Position numbers and translations under genes: made by a program. Below are positions 7,365 through 16,997 of a DNA stretch of 64,000 nt, piece by piece (the stretch's first letter is position 1; each line of letters begins with the position of its first letter). The stretch comes from JAJRPT01 sp965661945. GTDB lineage: Bacteria; Bacteroidota; Ignavibacteria; Kapaibacteriales; UBA2268. The stretch spans positions 1 through 64,000 of the forward strand of contig CBFIFP010000001.1 in the NCBI GenBank assembly GCA_965661945.1. Direction: 5' to 3'. The notes under the pieces are model-generated. The model did not search any database. It saw only the letters and a list, made by a program, of their open reading frames with translations, and was not told the DNA's origin.

Positions 7365-10025
7365 ATGGCTTACAACTTTACTGAAATTGAAAATAAATGG
7401 CAGGAGTTTTGGGAAGAAAATAAAACATTCAAAACTACTAACGACACTAACAAACCAAAATATTTTATATTAGATATGTTTCCTTATCCATCGGGAGCGG
7501 GCTTGCATATCGGACATCCTGAGGGCTATACTGCTACTGATATTATCAAACGATACAAAAAAATGAAGGGCTTTAATGTATTGCACCCAATGGGCTTTGA
7601 TGCATTTGGTTTGCCTACGGAGCGTTATTCAATGCAAACTGGTATTCACCCTGAAATCGCAACCAAAAATAACATTGAAAATTTCTCTCGTCAGTTGAAA
7701 ATGATTGGTTTGGGCTATGATTGGGATAGAATGATAAACACCACCGACCCAAAGTATTACAAATGGACGCAGTGGATGTTCTTACTGATTTATAATTCTT
7801 GGTATGATGAAGCCGAGCAGAAAGCTAAGCATATTGATGAATTGCCTATTCCTAATGAAATTACTGACCCAATTGAAATTGCAAAATATAAAGATGAGCA
7901 TCGTCTTGCTTATATTTCTAATATTCCAGTTAATTGGTGCGAAGAGTTAGGGACGGTTCTTGCGAATGAAGAAGTTGATGAGTGGAAAGAAAAGGGCTAC
8001 ACCGTTGAGCGTAAGCCAATGCGACAGTGGATGTTGAAGATTACAAAATATGCAGAGAGATTGTTGAAAGATTTGGAACTTGTGGACTGGCCCCAATCAA
8101 CTATGGAGATGCAGAAGCATTGGATAGGTCGCTCCGAAGGTGCGGAAGTAGATTTTAAAGTAGATGGTTTTGATGAAAGCATTAGAGTTTTCACCACTCG
8201 CCCAGATACAATTTTTGGTGCTACATATATGGTGCTTGCACCAGAACATAACCTTGTAAATCAAATAACTACGGCAAACCACAAAGACCGAGTAGAGAAA
8301 TATCAAAAACTAACTTCATTCAAATCAGAAGTAGAAAGAAGTGAGTTAAGTAAAGATAAATCAGGTGTTTTCACAGGGGCGTATGCAATCAATCCTTTGA
8401 ATGATGAAAAAATTCCGATTTTGATTGCGGATTATGTTCTTGCGGGTTATGGAACTGGTGCTATTATGGCAGTTCCCGGACACGACGAGAGAGACCATGA
8501 ATTTGCTAAATCACTTGAATTGAAAATATTGCAAGTAGTTGCTCCAGCAAATAATTCTGAAATTGATGTGCAGAAAGAGGCATTTTCGGAATATGGCGTT
8601 GCTGTTAACTCTTCAAGCAACAAACTTGATATTAATGGACTTAAAACTGAAGAAGCAAAAAGCAAAGTTATTGACTTCCTTGAGAGTAATAAAATTGGCG
8701 AAAGAAAGATTAATTTTAGATTGAGAGATTGGCTGTTTTCGCGTCAGAGATATTGGGGTGAGCCGATTCCGATTATCTACTTTGAAGATGGAACAAAACG
8801 TGCAATGGATTTAGATGAACTCCCGCTTAAATTGCCAGAAGTTACGAATTTTCAACCTGCTGGAACAGGAGAAAGTCCACTTGCAAACGTTGATTGGTGG
8901 ATAAATTATAATGACCCAAAAACTGGTAAAACTGGGAAAATCGAAACTAATACTATGCCGCAATGGTCTGGCTCGTGTTGGTATTATTTGCGATATATCG
9001 ACCCAAATAATGCTAAAATATTTGTGGACAAAGACCTTGAAAAATATTGGATGGGGGAGAACGGAGTAGATTTATACGTTGGTGGTGCAGAACACGCAGT
9101 TCTTCATTTGCTTTATGCTCGCTTTTGGCATAAGGTATTGTATGATTATAACTTAGTTAGCACAAAAGAACCATTTTATAAGTTATTCCATCAAGGACTC
9201 ATTATGGGATTGAGTTACAGAAATAAAAACAATGTACTTATTCCGAATGACAAAGTTGAAGAAAAAGATGGCAAATTTTACAACAAAGAAAATGGCGAAG
9301 AACTCGAAGAAATTGTTGCTAAAATGTCAAAATCTTTGAAAAATGTGGTAAATCCTGATGATGTAATTAGAGATTATGGAGCAGACGCATTAAGATTATA
9401 CGAAATGTTCCTTGGACCATTGGAGCAATCTAAGCCATGGAATACAAATGGAATAGAAGGTGTAAAAAGATTTTTAGATAGAACTTGGCGAATGTTCACA
9501 AAAGAAGAGAGCGAAGGTAAATTTATCTTAAATCCTGATATTCAAGATGTTGTTTGCAATGATGAACAAAACTTTGTTCTTCATAATACAATAAAAAAAG
9601 TTGGTGAAGATATTGAAAATCTTGGGTTTAACACAGCAATATCGCAAATGATGATATTTGTAAATGAGTTTTATAATGCTAATCCAAAGCCAAAAGAAGC
9701 AATGGAGAAATACTTGCTTTGTTTATCACCATTTGCACCTCACTTAGCCGAAGAGTTGTGGCAGATGTTGGGCAACACCAACACTATAACTAAAGAGCAA
9801 TTCCCAACTTATGATGAAGCAAAAACCAAGAAACAAAACATAGAATTAGTAGTGCAAGTATTAAGTAAAATCAGAGCAAAAATCAACGTAAAAGCAGGAA
9901 TATCTCAAGAAGATGCTTTAGAAATTGCAAAAAACGACCCTAACATAATCAAACACATTGAAGGCAAGCAAATCAGAAAAGTAATTTTTGTTCCGAATAA
10001 ATTAATTAATTTGATAGTGGGTTAA
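7365..10025 (+). CDS. leuS: Leucyl-tRNA synthetase
   Basis: Class I aminoacyl-tRNA synthetase that charges tRNA-Leu. The HIGH box is at residues 48-51 (FPYPSGAGLHIGHPEGY) and the KMSKS box near residue 652. The CP1 editing domain is present (TTRPDTIFGATYMVLAPEH, and GTGAIMAVPGHDERD for hydrolysis of mischarged tRNA). The C-terminal anticodon-binding region is normal. At 886 residues it is slightly longer than the E. coli enzyme (860). There is no ribosome site before ATG 7365, which is common in this phylum. It is monocistronic: a promoter motif lies upstream and a terminator directly downstream. Two tRNA-Leu genes are elsewhere in the window. Confidence 0.97.
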   Translation: MAYNFTEIENKWQEFWEENKTFKTTNDTNKPKYFILDMFPYPSGAGLHIGHPEGYTATDIIKRYKKMKGFNVLHPMGFDAFGLPTERYSMQTGIHPEIATKNNIENFSRQLKMIGLGYDWDRMINTTDPKYYKWTQWMFLLIYNSWYDEAEQKAKHIDELPIPNEITDPIEIAKYKDEHRLAYISNIPVNWCEELGTVLANEEVDEWKEKGYTVERKPMRQWMLKITKYAERLLKDLELVDWPQSTMEMQKHWIGRSEGAEVDFKVDGFDESIRVFTTRPDTIFGATYMVLAPEHNLVNQITTANHKDRVEKYQKLTSFKSEVERSELSKDKSGVFTGAYAINPLNDEKIPILIADYVLAGYGTGAIMAVPGHDERDHEFAKSLELKILQVVAPANNSEIDVQKEAFSEYGVAVNSSSNKLDINGLKTEEAKSKVIDFLESNKIGERKINFRLRDWLFSRQRYWGEPIPIIYFEDGTKRAMDLDELPLKLPEVTNFQPAGTGESPLANVDWWINYNDPKTGKTGKIETNTMPQWSGSCWYYLRYIDPNNAKIFVDKDLEKYWMGENGVDLYVGGAEHAVLHLLYARFWHKVLYDYNLVSTKEPFYKLFHQGLIMGLSYRNKNNVLIPNDKVEEKDGKFYNKENGEELEEIVAKMSKSLKNVVNPDDVIRDYGADALRLYEMFLGPLEQSKPWNTNGIEGVKRFLDRTWRMFTKEESEGKFILNPDIQDVVCNDEQNFVLHNTIKKVGEDIENLGFNTAISQMMIFVNEFYNANPKPKEAMEKYLLCLSPFAPHLAEELWQMLGNTNTITKEQFPTYDEAKTKKQNIELVVQVLSKIRAKINVKAGISQEDALEIAKNDPNIIKHIEGKQIRKVIFVPNKLINLIVG

Positions 10026-10033
10026 GATAATGT

Positions 10034-10060
10034 AAAGCCGAGCGTTAGTTCGGCTTTTTT
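10034..10060 (+). terminator. Rho-independent terminator after leuS
   Basis: Stem AAAGCCGA / TCGGCTTT (10034-10041 with 10050-10057), eight-base loop, T run to 10060. Confidence 0.85.
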
Positions 10061-10137
10061 GTTGAATTAGATACTAATAAATAAAATCTGATAAATATTG
10101 TTAATATTAAATATTCTTATTTTTCTTTTATATTTCG

Positions 10138-10145
10138 TAATTTTG
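10138..10145 (+). promoter_or_regulatory. Candidate -7 element (TAATTTTG) for carB
   Basis: TAATTTTG fits TAnnTTTG and ends 29 bases before the carB ATG, in nearly the same sequence context as the leuS promoter. The -33 half is not obvious. Confidence 0.5.
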
Positions 10146-10174
10146 TTAAATTTATTAGAAAAAAGTAAAATGTT

Positions 10175-13100
10175 ATGCCACAAAGAAGAGATATTAATAG
10201 AATTTTAGTTATTGGTTCAGGACCTATTGTTATTGGGCAAGCAGGGGAATTTGATTACTCTGGCTCGCAAGCAATTAAATCACTAAAAAAGTTAGGTTAT
10301 TATGTTGTTGTTATAAACTCAAATCCAGCAACAGTGATGACAGACCCTAATATCTCTGATAAAACTTATATCGAACCAATCAGTCCTGAAATTATAGAAC
10401 AAATTATTCAAAGAGAAAAAATTGAAGCAATTCTGCCTACGGTAGGTGGTCAGACTGCTTTAAATGTTACTTTGGAACTTGAAAAACTTGGAATCTTACA
10501 GAAGTATAATATTGAACTATTAGGAGTAAATACTAAAAGTATTCAAGTTGCCGAAAGTAGAGAACTTTTTAATAAGGCAATGGAAGAAATTGGTTTACGT
10601 TGTCCAGAAGGTCTAATAGTCCATACTTATGATGAAGCAATGGAATTGCCTCAGAAAATGGATTTCCCAATTATAATTCGTCCATCTTTTACTTTAGGTG
10701 GCACAGGCGGTGGGGTTGCTTACAGTATGAAAGAATATGAATCAATAGTTAAACGTGGCTTGGATTTATCGCCTACAAGTGAACTTTTGATAGAAAAAAG
10801 TCTGATTGGTTGGAAAGAGTATGAATTTGAAGTGATGCGAGATGTAAGTGATAATGCTATAATAGTTGCTTCTGTTGAAAACTTTGACCCAATGGGAGTG
10901 CATACAGGTGATTCGATTACTGTAGCTCCTGCCCAAACATTAACTGACAAAGAGTATCAGGTTTTAAGAGATTATAGTTTAGCAGTAATTCGTAAAGTAG
11001 GTGTTGCAACTGGTGGAAGTAATATTCAATTTGCAGTAAACCCAAATAATGGTGAAGTTAGAATAATAGAAATGAACCCAAGAGTTTCTAGAAGTTCTGC
11101 TTTGGTAAGTAAAGCAACTGGATTCCCGATTGCTAAGATTGCCGCTCAACTAGCTGTGGGGTTAACTCTTGATGAGATAACAAATGAAATTACAGGAACA
11201 ACTCCAGCTTCCTTTGAACCAACTTTAGATTATATCGTTGTAAAAGTACCAAGATGGGATTTTGAGAAATTTAGCGTACAACCAATATTGACAACACAAA
11301 TGAAAAGTGTTGGAGAAGTAATGTCGATTGCATCTAACTTTAGGGAAGCTCTTCAGAAAGCACTTCGTTCATTAGAAATTGGAGTAAATGGTTTAGATAT
11401 GCCATCTATTTCTGAAGATAACGACGAAAAAGTTGAATATTATATTAAAACTCCAACACCTTTAAGACCATTTTATATAAAAGAGGCATTTAAAAGAAAT
11501 TGGACTTTAGATAAAGTTTTTGAACTTTCATTTATTGATAGATGGTATCTAGATAATATTTTGCAAATTGTTAAGATGGAAGAAAGTGTAAAAGGTAAGA
11601 CATTACAAAATATTGGAACTGACGCTTTAAAAGAATTAAAACTTAGTGGTTTTTCTGATATACAAATTGGTAATTTATTAGGTGCTACTGAAAAAGAAGT
11701 AAGAGCAAAAAGAAAGGCGCTTAAAATTGTACCAACATATAAAAAAGTTGATACGTGTTCTGCAGAATTTGAAGCGAAAACTCCATATTTTTATTCTACT
11801 TACTTAAATGAAAATGAATCAATACCATCAAAAGAAAGAAAAATAGTTGTACTTGGTGGAGGTCCTTTTAGAATTGGACAAGGTATTGAATTTGATTATT
11901 GTGCTTCTCAAGCTGCATTATCATTAAAGAATCTTGAAGTAGAAACAATTATGATAAATTGTAACCCAGAAACAGTTTCAACTGATTATGACACTTCTCA
12001 TAAATTGTATTTTGAACCAGTTACTTATGAAGATGTAATGAATGTTCTTGACCTTGAGAATCCAGAAAGTGTAATATTACAATTAGGAGGTCAAACTCCA
12101 CTCAATCTTTCCAGAAGACTGAAAAATGAAAATGTAACTATTCTTGGAACAAATCAAGAATCGATTGATAGAGCAGAAGATAGAGGTTCATTTATAAAAA
12201 TGTTAGAGAAATTGCAAATACCATATCCACTTGGTGATATTGCTTTTAATGAAGATGATGCTCATAAAATTGCATTAAATATTGGTTTTCCGGTTATTGT
12301 TCGTCCGAGCTATGTTCTTGGGGGTAGAGGAATGGCAATAGTTTATAATGAGTATGATTTAACAAAGTATATTAATGATGCCACTAAAATAAATTCAGAA
12401 AATCCAGTATTGATAGATAAATTTTTGGAAAATGCTATTGAAATAGATGTTGATGCAATCTCTGATGGTGATACTACATTTATTGCAGGAATTATGCAAC
12501 ATATTGAAGAGGCAGGTATTCATTCAGGAGATAGTTCATCAGTATTACCATCATTCAAACTTGATGCAAAAATTCTTGATTCTATAAAAGATTATACATA
12601 TAGATTATCTACAGAGTTAAATATTAAAGGTTTTATTAATATTCAATATGCTGTTTACCGTGATTCCGTTTTTGTAATTGAAGTTAATCCACGGGCATCC
12701 AGAACAGTTCCTTTTGTTTCTAAATCAATTGGAATTCCTTTAACTCATATAGTTGTTCAGTTGATGCTTGGTAAAAAATTATCTGAATTTAATTTCAATA
12801 ATTTTTCAATGCCAAATCATTATAGCGTTAAAGCTCCAGTATTTTCATTTAATAAATTTCCTGGAGTAGATACAGTATTAGGACCAGAAATGAGAAGCAC
12901 CGGAGAAGTGATGGGTATTTCAGAATTTTTTGGCGAGGCATACATCAAATCTCAAATTGCTGCTGGAAATAAACTACCCATTAAAGGAAATGTGTTTGTT
13001 TCAGTGAATGATTTTGATAAACAAGAATTAGTGCCTATTGCTAGAAAATTAGTTGATTTAGGTTTTAAAATTTATGCTACTATAGGAACCAGAAATGTAT

Positions 13101-13378
13101 TGAATTTTAATAATATTGAAAGCACTTTAGTTCCAAAGATTGGTGCTGGAAGCCCTAATGTTATTGAAGAAATACAATCTGGAAATATAAATTTAGTAAT
13201 AAATACGCCTTTAGGAAGAAAATCATATCAAGATGATTTAGGAATAAGAGAGGCATCTTTACAAAAGAAGACTCATTGTATTACCGCACTTTCTGCCGCT
13301 AAAGCTGCAGTGGAAGGAATTGAATGGTTACAAAAACATCAGATTACAGTTTTTGGACCAATTACAAATAGAATTTAA
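10175..13378 (+). CDS. carB: Carbamoyl-phosphate synthase large subunit
   Basis: CarB makes carbamoyl phosphate from ammonia (supplied by CarA), bicarbonate and two ATP, feeding pyrimidine and arginine synthesis. Both homologous halves are visible. The first begins ILVIGSGPIVIGQAGEFDYSG, the second begins VVLGGGPFRIGQGIEFDYC near residue 558, and each has an ATP-grasp domain with IRPSFTLGGTGGG or VRPSYVLGGRGM. The last about 130 residues form the MGS-like regulatory domain (IYATIGTRNVL, NTPLGR). The length of 1067 is standard. carA is not in the window. A TPP-controlled transport gene follows but has its own promoter. Confidence 0.97.
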   Translation: MPQRRDINRILVIGSGPIVIGQAGEFDYSGSQAIKSLKKLGYYVVVINSNPATVMTDPNISDKTYIEPISPEIIEQIIQREKIEAILPTVGGQTALNVTLELEKLGILQKYNIELLGVNTKSIQVAESRELFNKAMEEIGLRCPEGLIVHTYDEAMELPQKMDFPIIIRPSFTLGGTGGGVAYSMKEYESIVKRGLDLSPTSELLIEKSLIGWKEYEFEVMRDVSDNAIIVASVENFDPMGVHTGDSITVAPAQTLTDKEYQVLRDYSLAVIRKVGVATGGSNIQFAVNPNNGEVRIIEMNPRVSRSSALVSKATGFPIAKIAAQLAVGLTLDEITNEITGTTPASFEPTLDYIVVKVPRWDFEKFSVQPILTTQMKSVGEVMSIASNFREALQKALRSLEIGVNGLDMPSISEDNDEKVEYYIKTPTPLRPFYIKEAFKRNWTLDKVFELSFIDRWYLDNILQIVKMEESVKGKTLQNIGTDALKELKLSGFSDIQIGNLLGATEKEVRAKRKALKIVPTYKKVDTCSAEFEAKTPYFYSTYLNENESIPSKERKIVVLGGGPFRIGQGIEFDYCASQAALSLKNLEVETIMINCNPETVSTDYDTSHKLYFEPVTYEDVMNVLDLENPESVILQLGGQTPLNLSRRLKNENVTILGTNQESIDRAEDRGSFIKMLEKLQIPYPLGDIAFNEDDAHKIALNIGFPVIVRPSYVLGGRGMAIVYNEYDLTKYINDATKINSENPVLIDKFLENAIEIDVDAISDGDTTFIAGIMQHIEEAGIHSGDSSSVLPSFKLDAKILDSIKDYTYRLSTELNIKGFINIQYAVYRDSVFVIEVNPRASRTVPFVSKSIGIPLTHIVVQLMLGKKLSEFNFNNFSMPNHYSVKAPVFSFNKFPGVDTVLGPEMRSTGEVMGISEFFGEAYIKSQIAAGNKLPIKGNVFVSVNDFDKQELVPIARKLVDLGFKIYATIGTRNVLNFNNIESTLVPKIGAGSPNVIEEIQSGNINLVINTPLGRKSYQDDLGIREASLQKKTHCITALSAAKAAVEGIEWLQKHQITVFGPITNRI

Positions 13379-13386
13379 TAAAAAGT

Positions 13387-13417
13387 TTGGGTTTTTACAA
13401 AAAATCTTTTAATTTTG
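13387..13417 (+). promoter_or_regulatory. Promoter of the TPP-riboswitch transcript
   Basis: TTG at 13387-13389, then 20 bases, then TAATTTTG at 13410-13417: both halves of the Bacteroidetes promoter. Transcription would start about 13424, so the message begins about 30 bases before the aptamer. Confidence 0.6.
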
Positions 13418-13452
13418 AATTCTTAAAGTTCTAAAAAAGAAATTTATTTAAT

Positions 13453-13623
13453 GCCGTTGGAGGTGCTTTCATAGCTGAGATTATACTCCCAGAACCTGAA
13501 CAGGATAATACCTGCGTAGGGAAACGGTCAGACCAATTCTGACATAAAGCAATAATATTAATACTATTGCTTCCCTTTTCAGTTTCCAACGGATTGTTTT
13601 TTTTAACAATTATTGGAGCATTT
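13453..13623 (+). promoter_or_regulatory. TPP (THI-box) riboswitch with ribosome-site-sequestering expression platform
   Basis: The aptamer at about 13453-13528 carries the conserved THI-box blocks: GGAGGTGC, GCTGAGAT, ACTCCCAGAACCTGA, CAGGATAATACCTGCG and TAGGGAA. P1 is CCGTT (13454-13458) with AACGG (13523-13527); P2 is GGAG with CTCC. Downstream, TCCAA (13585-13589) pairs with TTGGA (13613-13617), which contains the ribosome site, and ATTGTT pairs with AACAAT inside it. TCCAACGG (13585-13592) can instead pair with CCGTTGGA (13454-13461), the 5' strand of P1. TPP binding should fix P1 and leave the ribosome site hidden, giving repression at translation. Aptamer identity is established knowledge; the switch model is inferred. 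Confidence 0.93.
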
Positions 13624-15972
13624 ATGAAAAAATATATATTTCTCTTTTTTTTGTCGTTCGGATTATTAAAATCTAATGAACAAGATAGTTTAAAATCTTA
13701 TACCTTACCAGAAGTTGAGGTGTCTCAAGATAAAGCCATTCGTAGGATATCTACTGTTCCTTTTCAAGAATTAGATAAAGAGCAAATTCAATCGCGGACT
13801 ACTAATACGGACTTGCCTTTAATGCTTAATTCTATGACCTCTGTGATATCTTATTCGGAAAATGGAAACTGGATAGGATATTCAAATATGTCGCTTCGTG
13901 GATTTGACCAAAGACGTATATCTGTTTATATAAATGGAATCCCACAAAATGACCCAGAAGACCATAATGTATATTGGATAAATTTTGCAGATATACAAGA
14001 ATCATTACAATCAATACAAGTTCAAAGGGGAGCAGGAATTGCTAATTATGGCTCACCTTCTATTGCTGGTTCTATTAATTTGCAAACTTCAAACATGGGA
14101 AGAGAGCAAGGTATCAATATATTTTCTGGTGCTGGATATCAGCAGTTTGGAGATAATCTTAACTTTAATAATAATAAATTTAAAGTTGAGTATTCATCTG
14201 GTCTTGTGGATGAAAAGTATTCGTTTTATGGAAAGTTAGGGAGTATAAATTCTTTTGGCTATAGAAATCATTCTTATGCAAATCTTACTAATTGGTTTTT
14301 CTCAGGTGCAAGATATGATAAAAATGTAACAACTCAAATAAATGTTTATGGTGGTATGCAGCAAGACGGATTGGCTTATTACGGTTTGCCTAAAGAATAT
14401 ATGGATGACCCTAATTTAAGAAGAACAAATTATAGTTATTGGGAATATGACGGAGATGGTAATATTCAGTTTAATACTCCAACAAGACCTCAAGAATTAG
14501 AAGTGTTCCAACAACCACATTATGAAATTCTAAATACTTGGAAAGTAAATGATAAAGTTACTTTTAATTCATCACTTTTTTACTATTCAAGTAAAGGTTA
14601 TTTTGATTATAATGGTGGTGGCTGGGCTGATTGGTCTTTAGGGATTGACCCAAGTAATGGATTCGATAGCACATATTATCCTTCAAACTCTATTTTAAGG
14701 GGGTTTGTTGAAAATAAGCATGGCGGATGGATACCACGAGTGGATATAAAACATAATAAAGGTAAACTAACCTTAGGTGGTGAGATGAGATGGCACCGTT
14801 CAGACCACTGGGGTAAAATTAATTTTGCTGAGCAATTACCAATAGGTTTCGATCCTGATTATAAATTTTATTCATATAATGGGTCTGTTGATGTTTACTC
14901 TTTATTTGCAAGAGAAATGTATGAAGTAACTGACAAACTAAGTTTAAATTTGGAAGGACAATTAGTTTATAAAAGTTATAAAATGCTTAATGAAAAAGAG
15001 GGTTTGAATTATAAAGAGTACTATGATCAGAACAATCAACTTATAACTGGTGAAGGACTTTTGTTTGAAGTTCCATATTTATTTTTTAATCCAAAACTGG
15101 GTTTCAATTATAAGATAGATAAAGAATGGAATCTATTTAGTATGGTTGCAATAACTAATAGAGAACCAAGAATGAATAACATTTACACTGCAAGTGAGGG
15201 TTGGTCTGGTACTCAGCCGAATTTTAGTACAAATGTTATAGATGGAAATAATACTATTGATTTTTCAAATCCTCTTGTATCTCCTGAACAAATGCTTGAT
15301 ATAGAGTTAGGGATTAACTATACCACACCTGATTTAATTTTTGATGGAAATTTATATTGGATGGAGTTCTCAAATGAACTTGTTAGAAATGGTCAGTTAA
15401 ATGTATTTGGTTCACCAATAGATGCAAATGTTCCAAGAACAAGACATCTTGGTATCGAATTACTTGCTAAAAAAAGATTTACTACTGACTATGGTATATT
15501 TACTCTTGAGGGAAATACCACTTTAAGCAGAAATAGAATTATAGATTATGATTTTGAATATATTGAAGAAGTAAATGATTCTACTGAAATTAAAAAAATG
15601 TTATCTCTTGCTGGTAATCAAATTGGTGGATTTCCAGATATAATGGCAAACGCTATTATTCAATATGATTATAGTAACTTTAATATGCTTTTAATTGGAA
15701 AATACGTAGGGGAGATGCGTACTGATAATTTTGGTGATTTTAGAGGAAATGAAATTATAACTGATTATACTGATAATGTTTTATCAGACTATTTTGTTAT
15801 GAATATGGCATTTTCTTATGAAATTAAACACTTTATGTCATTAAATTCTTTAAGATTAAATATTCAGATTAACAATTTATTAAACGAGTTTTATGTTCCA
15901 TTTGCTGTTGGAAGAAGATTCTTCCCTGCAGCAGAGCGTTCAATATTTTTCGGAATTCAAATGGGATTATAA
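13624..15972 (+). CDS. TonB-dependent outer-membrane receptor, probable thiamin importer
   Basis: The frame is open from 13567, but ATG 13624 has a ribosome site (TGGAG, five bases upstream) and begins a signal peptide (MKKYIFLFFLSFGLLKS), giving 782 residues. The plug domain is visible after YTLPEVEVSQ, with MTSVISYSENGNWIGYSNMS, RGFDQRRISVYINGIPQNDPEDH and IQVQRGAGIANYGSPSIAGSINL. The rest is beta-barrel ending in an aromatic-rich terminal strand (ERSIFFGIQMGL). The TPP riboswitch directly upstream indicates that the substrate is thiamin or a phosphate ester, as for the TPP-regulated TonB receptors of Bacteroidetes. Substrate is inferred from regulation only. It stands alone with its own terminator. 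Confidence 0.9.
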   Translation: MKKYIFLFFLSFGLLKSNEQDSLKSYTLPEVEVSQDKAIRRISTVPFQELDKEQIQSRTTNTDLPLMLNSMTSVISYSENGNWIGYSNMSLRGFDQRRISVYINGIPQNDPEDHNVYWINFADIQESLQSIQVQRGAGIANYGSPSIAGSINLQTSNMGREQGINIFSGAGYQQFGDNLNFNNNKFKVEYSSGLVDEKYSFYGKLGSINSFGYRNHSYANLTNWFFSGARYDKNVTTQINVYGGMQQDGLAYYGLPKEYMDDPNLRRTNYSYWEYDGDGNIQFNTPTRPQELEVFQQPHYEILNTWKVNDKVTFNSSLFYYSSKGYFDYNGGGWADWSLGIDPSNGFDSTYYPSNSILRGFVENKHGGWIPRVDIKHNKGKLTLGGEMRWHRSDHWGKINFAEQLPIGFDPDYKFYSYNGSVDVYSLFAREMYEVTDKLSLNLEGQLVYKSYKMLNEKEGLNYKEYYDQNNQLITGEGLLFEVPYLFFNPKLGFNYKIDKEWNLFSMVAITNREPRMNNIYTASEGWSGTQPNFSTNVIDGNNTIDFSNPLVSPEQMLDIELGINYTTPDLIFDGNLYWMEFSNELVRNGQLNVFGSPIDANVPRTRHLGIELLAKKRFTTDYGIFTLEGNTTLSRNRIIDYDFEYIEEVNDSTEIKKMLSLAGNQIGGFPDIMANAIIQYDYSNFNMLLIGKYVGEMRTDNFGDFRGNEIITDYTDNVLSDYFVMNMAFSYEIKHFMSLNSLRLNIQINNLLNEFYVPFAVGRRFFPAAERSIFFGIQMGL

Positions 15973-15980
15973 TTAAAAAT

Positions 15981-16012
15981 AATTGGGGAGTTTAATAAAC
16001 TCCCCAATTTTT
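15981..16012 (+). terminator. Rho-independent terminator after the thiamin receptor gene
   Basis: Perfect 13-bp stem from AATTGGGGAGTTT (15981-15993) and AAACTCCCCAATT (15997-16009), AAT loop, T run to 16012. Confidence 0.9.
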
Positions 16013-16111
16013 AAACCTATGAGAGACTAAAAATATAAATATGTTTAAAATTTGTTGAAAACTTGTTAATATCTTGTAAATTTAAAAACAGTAGAGTTTT
16101 GTATTTATTAC

Positions 16112-16139
16112 AATAACATTTATAATAACTTATGTTATT
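16112..16139. repeat. Inverted repeat upstream of the fatty-acid operon
   Basis: AATAACAT (16112-16119) and ATGTTATT (16132-16139) form a perfect 8-bp inverted repeat with a 12-base spacer, followed by a T run. It lies about 70 bases before the -33 element of the operon. It could be an operator or a weak AT-rich hairpin. Confidence 0.35.
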
Positions 16140-16210
16140 TTTTTAAATTATATTTAATTTTCACCCCACTTAAAATAATTCAAATATTTAAAACTTATAG
16201 TAAATATTAC

Positions 16211-16239
16211 TTGCAAATAAATTATTTTCCTTATATTTG
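16211..16239 (+). promoter_or_regulatory. Promoter of the DUF177-rpmF-fab operon
   Basis: TTG at 16211-16213, an 18-base spacer and TATATTTG at 16232-16239, the clearest Bacteroidetes-type promoter in the window. Transcription would start near 16246, about 23 bases before the first ATG. Confidence 0.65.
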
Positions 16240-16268
16240 TAGTTTGTTATTTGACAAAATTAAAAAAG

Positions 16269-16775
16269 ATGTTTAAGATTAGGGTTATTGGTTTAGAGGA
16301 AGGAATTCATAATTTAGAAATTGAAAGCAAAAAGTTTTCTGCTCTAAGTGAAGAATATATTTTTGAGAACACCAGTTTTACCGGTGAAATGCAAGTTCAC
16401 ACTAATAAAATAACCATAAAAGGAACTGTTTCAGCAAAGTTAGAGCTTATCTGCGATAGAAGTGGAAAAGAATTTACCGAAAAAATATCAAGAAATGTTG
16501 ATTTACTTTTTAAATTCAACATAAAGGGTATTGAATTATTAGACGATGATATTGATGAATCATTATATAGACTTGAAGGTAACAAGCTAAATATAAATGA
16601 CTTAATGTATGAAGAATTGATATTGGCTCTGCCTCTTAAAAAAATTGCACCTGAGTATCGTGATGTAGAGTTTGAAAAACTATTTCCTAAATTTAGTGCA
16701 AAAGAAAATATTGAAAAAGAAGAAAAAAAAGATTCTTCTACTTGGAACGAATTGAAAAAATTAAATTTTAATTAA
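16269..16775 (+). CDS. DUF177 (YceD) family protein
   Basis: The frame opens at a TTG (16251), but ATG 16269 is more likely because 16251 would fall almost on the predicted transcription start; this gives 168 residues (MFKIRVIGLEEG). The YceD signature is present: a small-domain core with KLELICDRSGKEFTEKI and later LNINDLMYEELILALPLK, with a charged C-terminal tail. In many bacteria this gene precedes rpmF and its product is linked to 23S rRNA or L32 metabolism. The same order holds here, with rpmF 12 bases downstream. The usual second cysteine of the C-x-R-C motif is missing (CDRSGK). Confidence 0.8.
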   Translation: MFKIRVIGLEEGIHNLEIESKKFSALSEEYIFENTSFTGEMQVHTNKITIKGTVSAKLELICDRSGKEFTEKISRNVDLLFKFNIKGIELLDDDIDESLYRLEGNKLNINDLMYEELILALPLKKIAPEYRDVEFEKLFPKFSAKENIEKEEKKDSSTWNELKKLNFN

Positions 16776-16787
16776 GGAATAAATAAA

Positions 16788-16973
16788 ATGGCACATCCTA
16801 AAAGAAAGATATCCAAAACGAGAAGGGATAAAAGAAGAACTCATTATAAGGCAGATGAACCTACAATGAATATTTGCCCAGAAACAGGCGAAGTTAAAAT
16901 GCCGCATAGAGCTTCAATGGTTAAAGAAGGCAACAAAAAAGTTTTCTTCTATAATGGTAGAAGATTTGATTAA
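16788..16973 (+). CDS. rpmF: 50S ribosomal protein L32
   Basis: The 61-residue basic protein has the L32 start MAHPKRKISKTRRDKRRTHY and the usual internal turn (NICPETGEVKMPHRA). Only one cysteine is present, so the zinc-ribbon form is excluded and this is a zinc-independent L32. The ribosome site is AAGGAA before ATG 16788. It sits between the DUF177 gene and plsX, a conserved arrangement. Confidence 0.95.
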   Translation: MAHPKRKISKTRRDKRRTHYKADEPTMNICPETGEVKMPHRASMVKEGNKKVFFYNGRRFD

Positions 16974-16997
16974 TTATAATCAATTTTAAGGTGTTAA

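Noticed and set aside
13547..13576. AAGCAATA/TATTGCTT hairpin as riboswitch terminator
   Set aside because: Only four T follow it, separated by CCC; the ribosome-site-hiding hairpin further down explains control better.
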